Shown: piece after piece, positions 1 to 5,685 of the stretch
How the letters are laid out: every line of letters starts with the position of its first letter
Position numbering within the stretch: position 1 is the first letter of the stretch
Assembly (NCBI GenBank): GCA_007130025.1
Contig: SLTF01000389.1
Coordinates: 1-8,797, forward strand
Direction: 5' to 3'
Source: Spirochaetales bacterium
GTDB lineage: Bacteria > Spirochaetota > Spirochaetia > DSM-27196 > PWMO01
Length of the DNA stretch: 8,797 nucleotides
The notes under the pieces: model-generated
Database searches by the model: none
Told to the model about the DNA's origin: nothing
What the model saw: the letters and a program-made list of their open reading frames with translations, nothing else
Translations under genes and position numbers: made by a program

Positions 1-2242
1 GATCGTGCTGGTGACGGGCGAGCAGCTCCTGGTCGGGTTTCTCGTCCCAGTAGGCCTTGCGGTACTCCATGCCGTACTTCTCGGAGAACCCCTGAACCTG
101 GCCGTGGCCAAACATCGGGAGCCCCGGCATGGTGACCATCAGCGTACAGACGCCGACGTACTTGTCGCCCTTGCCAAACTGCACCACCGCGGTCTCTTCG
201 TCCGGGTTGTTCATGAAATTGACAAAACGCTTGAGGATGTTGGGATCGAACTCGAGGGTGTTCTTGATGGTCTGCCGGTACTTCTGGTTCTCCTGGTCCT
301 TGAGCATGTTCATGAAGGCGCTGTTGTAGACCCGGTGCATGCCGAGGGTGCGCACGAAGTAGCTTTCCATCATCCAGAATGCCTCGGCGAGCAGGAGGGT
401 GTCGGGCACTTCCTCGGCTACGCGATCGACCACCTCGCGCCAGAACTCGTTTGGCATGCGCTCGTTGAACTCGTCGGCGGACAGCCCGTGCTCCGCGCGC
501 GAAGCGACGTCACCGCCGGAACCGGGTTCGGGGTACCAGAGCCGCTGCACGTGCTTCTTGGCAAGCGTCATGGCGGCGTCGAAGCGAATGATGGGGAAGT
601 TGCGCGCCACGTGGAGGATGGTCTGCATGACCGCCTCGCGGGTCTCGGGGTTGAGGAAGTCGAGCTGGGCGGTGTCGTTCCACGGCATGCTCGTTCCGTC
701 GTTGCCATGATAGATGTAGCGCGTGCGCCCGGAATCAAAGTCGACCCGCTTGAAGACCACCGCCGCATCGGTTTTGTCGAAGTAGTGGTCCTCGAGGTAG
801 ACGCCCACGCCGTCGGTTCCGGAGAGGTTCTCGCCGCTGAAACGGTACGCCGGGAAGGGGGAGTGACCGAGCTGCACAAACCAGTCGGGGTGTTTCACCA
901 CCCACGGCGAGTCGATGCCGGTGTGGTTGGGCACCATGTCGCTGGCGAGGCGGATGCCGCGCGACCGGCAGCGATCGCGCAGGTTCTCGATGGCGCCCCA
1001 CCCGCCGATCTCCTCGGCGATCTCGTACTCGAGCAGCGAGTAGGCCGACGCTTCGGCCTCGGCGTTGCCGCACATCTGCTTGATGCGCCTGGAGGCGCGG
1101 CTGCGTCGCCAGATACCGATGAGCCAGAGGGCGTTGAAACCCTGGGCGGCGAGCGTATCGAGCTCGGGGTCGGGGATCTGATCGAGGGTGGTGATGGACC
1201 GCTCATACTCCTTGCTGAGCTGATCGAGCCAGACGAGGGTACTCTTGGCGATCATGACGACGTTGGGCATCCAGTCTCGGTCAGGGCTGAACCGTTCGTA
1301 CTCGTGGTCACCGCCGTGCTGGGCACCGTGCCGGCCGTAGGTCATCACCTCGCTGGGTCCAGGACCCATGAAGCGCGCACGCGCTTCTTCCTTGATCATG
1401 TCCAGGCTTCGTAACAGACGGAAGAGATACTTCCCGATGAGAGCGCTCCAGCGGGTGCGGATGTAGGTCAGCTGGTCTTCCAGCGAATTGGGGTGCGCCT
1501 TGATGGGGGCGAAGAGGGTGTTTACGAGGGTATCGTTCTCGGGGCCAAAGGCGGGCCTGTCGCCGAAGAAAGCGTGGATCGCCTCGACCACCTTGGGATA
1601 GATTCCGTCGGCAGCGAGGTCGGTGTCGTCGAAGAGTTCGCGATAGGGCCCAAAGGCGGGGTTGCGGTTCTCGATGGAGAGCATGAGCAGCTCTTCCATC
1701 GCCAGGTCGCGACCGGCGGTGCCGTCGTGATCGGCATCGAGGTAGTCGGTGACGCTCATCTGCCCCTGATAGACCGCGCGGGGCGGGAAGGTGGTGCCAA
1801 AATTGTGCAGCAGCGTATCGAGCGCCTCGACGCCGACGGTCTCGCCCACGTACTCGCGAAGCTCCTCCATCACTCCGTCACCAAACTGCTCGAGGTAGGT
1901 ACCGACCACGTAGTGCATGACCTCGTCGATGAGGCCCATCGCGTTGATCTGGCCCGCGCGAACGGCGGAATCGGGCTTGCGGGCGAGGTCGCGGGTATCG
2001 TTGATTGCCTGGGCGAACGTGCGCGCCGCGTGAAAATCGGCGAAGACGACGTTGCCTCGCAAGCTGAAGAGCGCCTGCTGGAACTGGTACCGATCTCGGG
2101 CATCTGCGCGAACGTGAAACTCGCGCTCGCCCGAGCGCGCGGGAAACGCGGCGGCGGCGACGATGGTCAGCGGGGGCCGGGCTGCGGTTTGCCGGGTGCC
2201 GGGGTGGGTGTCTGGTTGGGTGCCGGGTCGGGGGTAATTCAT
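1..2242 (-). CDS. Long GH13 alpha-amylase-family glycoside hydrolase (3' end outside window)
   Basis: Partial gene: 747 residues are visible and the frame runs open off the left edge. The product is a retaining alpha-glucan hydrolase or transferase of clan GH-H, probably cytoplasmic because no convincing signal peptide is seen. Four GH13 regions are readable: region I DMVPNH (residues 435-440), region II IIRFDAAM with nucleophile Asp555 and Arg553, region III LLLAEAFW with acid/base Glu620, and region IV FMNNPDE with stabiliser Asp681. Region IV has Pro where GH13 enzymes normally have His (NHD). The catalytic barrel begins around residue 350. The preceding ~350 residues are not a carbohydrate-binding module I can name, but the whole layout matches a family of roughly 1100-1200-residue bacterial alpha-amylase-like proteins known to me mainly from genome annotation. 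The first ~24 residues are a Pro/Thr-rich tail. The start is set by AAGGAG six bases upstream and by ATGA overlap with the upstream glucanotransferase gene, which implies coupled translation and a joint role in maltodextrin or glycogen turnover. GH13 membership is certain; the substrate is not. Confidence 0.93.
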   Translation of the reverse strand, partial: MNYPRPGTQPDTHPGTRQTAARPPLTIVAAAAFPARSGEREFHVRADARDRYQFQQALFSLRGNVVFADFHAARTFAQAINDTRDLARKPDSAVRAGQINAMGLIDEVMHYVVGTYLEQFGDGVMEELREYVGETVGVEALDTLLHNFGTTFPPRAVYQGQMSVTDYLDADHDGTAGRDLAMEELLMLSIENRNPAFGPYRELFDDTDLAADGIYPKVVEAIHAFFGDRPAFGPENDTLVNTLFAPIKAHPNSLEDQLTYIRTRWSALIGKYLFRLLRSLDMIKEEARARFMGPGPSEVMTYGRHGAQHGGDHEYERFSPDRDWMPNVVMIAKSTLVWLDQLSKEYERSITTLDQIPDPELDTLAAQGFNALWLIGIWRRSRASRRIKQMCGNAEAEASAYSLLEYEIAEEIGGWGAIENLRDRCRSRGIRLASDMVPNHTGIDSPWVVKHPDWFVQLGHSPFPAYRFSGENLSGTDGVGVYLEDHYFDKTDAAVVFKRVDFDSGRTRYIYHGNDGTSMPWNDTAQLDFLNPETREAVMQTILHVARNFPIIRFDAAMTLAKKHVQRLWYPEPGSGGDVASRAEHGLSADEFNERMPNEFWREVVDRVAEEVPDTLLLAEAFWMMESYFVRTLGMHRVYNSAFMNMLKDQENQKYRQTIKNTLEFDPNILKRFVNFMNNPDEETAVVQFGKGDKYVGVCTLMVTMPGLPMFGHGQVQGFSEKYGMEYRKAYWDEKPDQELLARHQHD

Positions 2243-4203
2243 GCGGGACTCCTTTTTGATCGCTTGGCAACCAGCGCATTCAGCCGGGAGACCGTATCGG
2301 TGCGGGCGACCAGCTCTTCGAGCGGGTGCGGCACACGATAGGTCCAGTTGATCCGGTTCCAGGTGCCGGGAGTGTTGACTCGTTCATCGGCGGCTACCGG
2401 AAGGCGGAAACGCGGGTCGGTTGCAAAGAGGTCCTGGATCTGAAACATGCAGATGCGGGACGTGGTCTTGAGCATGGCGGCGATCATGCGCCACGCGGTC
2501 TCTTCGGAATAGGTGGGGCCAAGTTTTTCGGGAATGGCAAGCGATGTGAGCACTTCGGCGCGCTTCTCGGGGGTGAGTTCGTCCTCCCACCACTGGCGCA
2601 GGGTGCTGGTGTCGTGGACCGAGGGCGCACAGACGGTGAGCGCGGGGTACTCGGTGACGGGCTGATTGTCGGGAATGCCGGGGCGGCCCCATCGCGGTAC
2701 GCGCAGGCCGAGGATACCGAGCGCCTCGAGGGTTTCGGGAACGCAATCGGGGATGACGCCAAGGTCTTCCGCGCAGGCGAGCATGCCGGTGGTTTCGTTC
2801 ATGAAGGCGAGAAGCCGCCTGCCCTGCTCCGCCCAGATGCTCTCGGAAGCAACCGTGGCGCTCTTTGCCAGGGTGGTAAAGGCAGCCCGCTCGGTCTCGC
2901 TCAGCGAGGCGAAGCGGGTGCACTCCCGGTTGCGCCACGCCACGGCGTAGGTGTCGTCGTCGAGCTGCAGAAGGGCGCGATCGCGGTACCAGCCGAGCAG
3001 GGTCTCTTTCTCTTCTTCGCTTCGGTCCGAGGACGCGATGGCGCGCTCGCCGGTCACCTCGGGCGCGAAGAGAAAGAGGTCTTCGTTGCCGATGCGCCGG
3101 AAGAAGCCCGCGGTAATGGCATCCGCGGCGGGACCGAAGGCGCCGCGAATCCAGTCACCGGGAATGTGGGGCTCGGCGAGCCAGCGGATCCGGCCGTCGT
3201 CGAAGCCCGCATCGTTCAGTCGGGCGACCGAGAGATGATGAGCCGGCGCGAAGTGGCCGAGGATCCCCGAGAAATGCACCGCGGGAACCGCCCAGATGCG
3301 GAAGAAGCCCAGGACGTGGTCGATGCGAAATGCGTGGTAGAATTTGTCGGCCTGCACGAGGCGGCGCTTCCACCAGTCGTAGTCCTGCTCGCCAAGGCGC
3401 TGCCAGTTGTAGACGGGGAAGTCCCAGTTCTGACCGAGCTCGCTGAACATGTCCGGCGGTGCCCCGGCGCGGACGGCCGGGTCGAAGATGTCGCGGTGGG
3501 CCCAGGCGTCGGCGCTGTCTTCGTTCATCAGGATGGGCAGGTCACCCTTGAGGGCGATGCCGCGCGTGTCGAGCTCGCGGGCGGCGGCGCGCAGCTGCTC
3601 TTCGAGCCGGAACTGCACCCAGGCGTAAAAAAGGGTAGAGCCGTCTTTGAGGCCCTTCTTCCATTCGCGCTCGATGGTGGGAAGATCGATGTCGCGCAGA
3701 CTCTCCCACTGCTTCCAGGAACGGTCCTGGTTGCGCTGCTTCTGACGGCAGAAGACGGCGTAAGGCTTGATCCACGGGTTGTCGGCGATCCAGGACTGGA
3801 GTTCGGGCAGGCTTGCAATCTGCTCGCGCCGGGGAGCGAAGGCGTCGCGGAGGATGTCCAGCTTGGCGGCGCGCACCCCGGGATAGTCCAGCCGGGGCGA
3901 GCCCTCGGTGCGCGTGCGCAGATCGGCGACGGCGGATTCCAGCCCGGAGATTTCCGGCAGATCCTGCAGGCGGATGTACAGGGGATGGAGGGCAAAGGCG
4001 CTCAGGGCGCTGTAGGGAGAGGACTCGGCGCCGGTGTCGTTGACCGGCAGTACCTGGATGACACTCATGCCGGTTGCGGCACAAAAGTCCGCGAGCAACG
4101 GCAGGTCGGCAAACTCCCCTGTTCCCACGCTGTGGGCGGAGCGAAGCGCCGACACGGGCACCAGAACGCCGGTGAGTGGGTGTGACAAAGCTGGAAATTT
4201 CAT
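2239..4203 (-). CDS. malQ: 4-alpha-glucanotransferase, GH77, DPE2-type
   Basis: A 654-residue amylomaltase/disproportionating enzyme that moves alpha-1,4-glucan segments or glucosyl units between maltose, maltodextrins and polysaccharide in the cytoplasm. Visible GH77 motifs: SPYSALSAFALHPLYI (62-77), GAPPDMFSELGQNWDFP (247-263), FRIDHVLGFFRIW with nucleophile Asp295 and Arg293, CAEDLGVIP with acid/base Glu479, and SVHDTSTLRQWW with Asp531. Nucleophile and acid/base are 184 residues apart, against about 47 in Thermus and E. coli enzymes, so roughly 135 residues are inserted there. The insertion and the HD-x-STLR-x-WW signature point to the DPE2 clade (plant cytosolic maltose-metabolising enzyme and bacterial relatives). 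Plant DPE2 has N-terminal CBM20 domains; here the catalytic domain begins at once (GVLVPVSALRS at 12-22), so none is present. ATG with GAGGGG six bases upstream supports the start. The stop overlaps the next gene's ATG. The symbol malQ is used in the broad GH77 sense. Confidence 0.95.
   Translation of the reverse strand: MKFPALSHPLTGVLVPVSALRSAHSVGTGEFADLPLLADFCAATGMSVIQVLPVNDTGAESSPYSALSAFALHPLYIRLQDLPEISGLESAVADLRTRTEGSPRLDYPGVRAAKLDILRDAFAPRREQIASLPELQSWIADNPWIKPYAVFCRQKQRNQDRSWKQWESLRDIDLPTIEREWKKGLKDGSTLFYAWVQFRLEEQLRAAARELDTRGIALKGDLPILMNEDSADAWAHRDIFDPAVRAGAPPDMFSELGQNWDFPVYNWQRLGEQDYDWWKRRLVQADKFYHAFRIDHVLGFFRIWAVPAVHFSGILGHFAPAHHLSVARLNDAGFDDGRIRWLAEPHIPGDWIRGAFGPAADAITAGFFRRIGNEDLFLFAPEVTGERAIASSDRSEEEKETLLGWYRDRALLQLDDDTYAVAWRNRECTRFASLSETERAAFTTLAKSATVASESIWAEQGRRLLAFMNETTGMLACAEDLGVIPDCVPETLEALGILGLRVPRWGRPGIPDNQPVTEYPALTVCAPSVHDTSTLRQWWEDELTPEKRAEVLTSLAIPEKLGPTYSEETAWRMIAAMLKTTSRICMFQIQDLFATDPRFRLPVAADERVNTPGTWNRINWTYRVPHPLEELVARTDTVSRLNALVAKRSKRSPA
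2249..2254 (-). promoter_or_regulatory. Ribosome binding site of the GH13 gene
   Basis: AAGGAG on the minus strand, six bases before the ATG at 2242 and within the last codons of malQ. It decides the start of the GH13 protein, whose Pro/Thr-rich first residues are not conserved enough to do so. Confidence 0.8.
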
Positions 4204-4304
4204 GCGTGTCCCCTCGTAATTTCTCTCATGGTACGAGATCGCCGGGAGATACGCAACAGGAATACTACTTTGCGAAACACTGCCCCGGAGATGCGCCGGG
4301 CCGG
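4204..4304 (-). promoter_or_regulatory. 101-base gap before malQ with a weak promoter candidate
   Basis: This is the largest gap in the window and the likely boundary between the purLQ-BFN group and the malQ-GH13 pair. On the minus strand TTGCGT (4256-4251) and TACCAT (4233-4228) are 17 bases apart, but match the consensus at only three and four positions. A short GC hairpin lies near the BFN stop without a T-run. No operator or riboswitch fold was recognised. Transcription of malQ from here is plausible but unproven; read-through is equally possible. Confidence 0.25.
4210..4215 (-). promoter_or_regulatory. Ribosome binding site of malQ
   Basis: GAGGGG on the minus strand, six bases before the ATG at 4203. 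It agrees with the GH77 catalytic domain beginning about ten residues into the protein. Confidence 0.65.
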
Positions 4305-4850
4305 TTAGAGATCCTTCATGGCGTCCCGGAGTCGAGCCGCCTCTTCGTAGTTTTCGGCCTCGATGGCCTTTTCGAGCTCTTCCTGCAGACGGCCCTTCTC
4401 CAGGTCGCCGGCGCTTGGGCCGTCGGAGAGCTGGCTCTCATCTTCGGTAATGAGATTGATGGCAACTCCAGCCTCGTCCACCACCGATTCGGCGATGTAG
4501 AGCGGGCAGCGCAGCCGGGCGGCAAGCCCCAGTGCGTCGGACGGACGGGAATCAATGGAAAGCTTCTTCATGCCCTGCTTCATGAGGATGCGAGCGTAGA
4601 AGGTTCCGTCCTTGAGATCGGTGACCTCGACACGCTCCACCGACACGTTGATCTTCTCCATGATGGAAATGAAGAGATCGTGCGTGAGTGGGCGGGGCAT
4701 GGGCACGTTGCCCAGACCGATGAGGATGGATTGCGCTTCCAGCTGACCGATGAAGATGGGAACGGCGCGCTCGCTGCCCAGCGGCTTCACCAGAACGGCG
4801 TTTCCCTTATCGGTGCGTGCTACGGTCCAGATTTCTGCTTCTACCAACAT
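4305..4850 (-). CDS. Bifunctional nuclease (BFN/DUF151) domain protein with C-terminal UVR motif
   Basis: A 181-residue protein beginning MLVEAEIWTV. Residues 1 to about 135 match the BFN/DUF151 domain, with family hallmarks PIFIGQLEAQSI (31-42), RPLTHDL (53-59) and SIDSRPSDALGLAAR (98-112). Residues 155-181 (LQEELEKAIEAENYEEAARL onward) are a UVR (UvrB/UvrC-type) helical hairpin, a fusion seen in this family in several bacteria. A plant member was reported to have RNase and DNase activity, and the BFN domain is named for that. The bacterial role is poorly known, so nuclease activity here is inference. The ATG at 4850 is chosen over one 26 codons upstream because the family begins at this Met-Leu-x-(V)-E and the longer version would overlap purQ. 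The gene starts 16 bases after purQ. Its Shine-Dalgarno is weak (AGAG), and an AT-rich promoter-like element lies just ahead, so it may be transcribed partly on its own. No functional link to purine synthesis is evident. Confidence 0.93.
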   Translation of the reverse strand: MLVEAEIWTVARTDKGNAVLVKPLGSERAVPIFIGQLEAQSILIGLGNVPMPRPLTHDLFISIMEKINVSVERVEVTDLKDGTFYARILMKQGMKKLSIDSRPSDALGLAARLRCPLYIAESVVDEAGVAINLITEDESQLSDGPSAGDLEKGRLQEELEKAIEAENYEEAARLRDAMKDL

Positions 4851-4860
4851 ATTCGACTCT

Positions 4861-4889
4861 AATATACTACAAATTGGCTGAAGTATGAA
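4861..4889 (-). promoter_or_regulatory. Putative sigma70-like promoter for the BFN gene
   Basis: Reading the minus strand, TTCATA (4889-4884, four of six matches to TTGACA) is followed after 17 bases by TATATT (4866-4861, five of six matches to TATAAT). This is one of the few AT-rich patches in the window. The -35 part lies in the last codons of purQ and the -10 directly follows its TAG stop. Transcription would begin only about 4-6 bases before the BFN ATG, giving an almost leaderless message, in keeping with the weak ribosome site. It is a sequence match only. Confidence 0.4.
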
Positions 4890-5685
4890 GTTTGCCGGCG
4901 GCGCGAACGCCGTTTTGGAAGATCGCAAGCCCGGTTGGACCGGAAATCGGGCCTCTGGTCCAGTGCGGATGGTGGTGATTGGCGCGAAACGCCTCCGGAT
5001 GCGGCATCAGCCCGAGGATGCGCCCGGTTGGGTCGCAGATGCCGGCGACGTCATCCTGGGAGCCGTTGGGGTTGCCTCCCACGTAGCGCAGGGCGATGCG
5101 ATCAGTCGCCAGGAGGCGGCTGCGGATCTCCTCGTCGCCGAAGAGAAAACGGCCCTCACCGTGCCGGATGGGCAGGTCGATCTCTTCCAGACCGGCAAGC
5201 CACTCCCCGGATGCAGCCGGATTCACCGCGCAGCGCACCCAGCGGTTGATGAAACGCCCCGAATCGTTGTGCACCAGCGTTACCTCCTGGCGCGCGGCTG
5301 TGCCGCTATTGGGGCTGCTGTTGGGCAGGAGCCCTGACTTCACCAGCACCTGAAACCCGTTGCAGATCCCGATGATGAGCCCGCCACGCTCGACGAGCTG
5401 CGTGAGTGCCGGCAGGAGGTGGGCGCGGATGATGGCGGCGAGCGCCTTGCCCGAGCCGAGGTGGTCACCAAAGGAAAAGCCCCCGGGAAACCCGACGATG
5501 GCGTACTGTGCGACGATTTCAGGGTTGGCAACGACGTCGGACACGTGCCGGACCTCGGGGGCCCCACCCGCCTCCGCAAAGGCGTCTGCCAGCTCGCGCT
5601 CGGCGTTGATACCGTAACCGCTGAGGATCAGTACGCGCACGGCGTTGGCCACGGCGCTGGCCACGGCGGGGTTTGCGTCACTCAT
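4867..5685 (-). CDS. purQ: Phosphoribosylformylglycinamidine synthase subunit PurQ (glutamine amidotransferase)
   Basis: A 272-residue class I glutamine amidotransferase. It hydrolyses glutamine and passes ammonia to PurL for conversion of FGAR to FGAM in purine synthesis; it is cytoplasmic. Triad: nucleophile Cys108 in GLIIGICNGFQVL (102-114), and His229 and Glu231 in LMPHPEAF. Other PurQ hallmarks are GYGINAERELADAF (23-36), GFPGGFSFGDHLGSGKA (65-81) and FINRWV (145-150). The length sits slightly above the common 220-260 range, with about 15 non-conserved residues at each end, including a Lys/His/Ser tail after the last conserved helix. The ATG is preceded by AGGAG five bases upstream and overlaps the purL stop as ATGA, so the two subunits are probably made in a fixed ratio by termination-reinitiation. 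The stop TAG abuts the TATATT of a putative promoter for the next gene. Confidence 0.98.
   Translation of the reverse strand: MSDANPAVASAVANAVRVLILSGYGINAERELADAFAEAGGAPEVRHVSDVVANPEIVAQYAIVGFPGGFSFGDHLGSGKALAAIIRAHLLPALTQLVERGGLIIGICNGFQVLVKSGLLPNSSPNSGTAARQEVTLVHNDSGRFINRWVRCAVNPAASGEWLAGLEEIDLPIRHGEGRFLFGDEEIRSRLLATDRIALRYVGGNPNGSQDDVAGICDPTGRILGLMPHPEAFRANHHHPHWTRGPISGPTGLAIFQNGVRAAGKLHTSANL

Noticed and set aside
5..1414. 469-codon open frame on the plus strand
   Set aside because: It is antisense to the GH13 gene, whose minus-strand frame carries all catalytic motifs. The plus-strand translation is Val/Glu/Gly/His-rich with no recognisable domain, typical of a high-GC shadow.
2137..2242. 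Signal peptide at the GH13 N-terminus
   Set aside because: The only hydrophobic stretch (LTIVAAAAF) is short, sits after about 24 Pro/Thr-rich residues and lacks a convincing cleavage context; cytoplasmic location is more likely.
1493..2341. 282-codon open frame on the plus strand
   Set aside because: Antisense shadow of the first third of the GH13 gene and the end of malQ; no domain and no sensible ribosome site.
2326..4185. 619-codon open frame on the plus strand, nearly the full length of malQ
   Set aside because: Although long, its translation has no family features and mirrors malQ codons in the antisense frame. The minus-strand GH77 assignment is unambiguous.
4284..4300. Hairpin CCCGG-7-CCGGG after the BFN stop as a terminator
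   Set aside because: The stem is only 5 bp and no T-run follows on the minus strand; such a match is expected by chance in GC-rich DNA.
4851..4928. Upstream ATG adding 26 residues to the BFN protein
   Set aside because: The extension overlaps the end of purQ and is not part of the family, which begins at MLVEAEIW.
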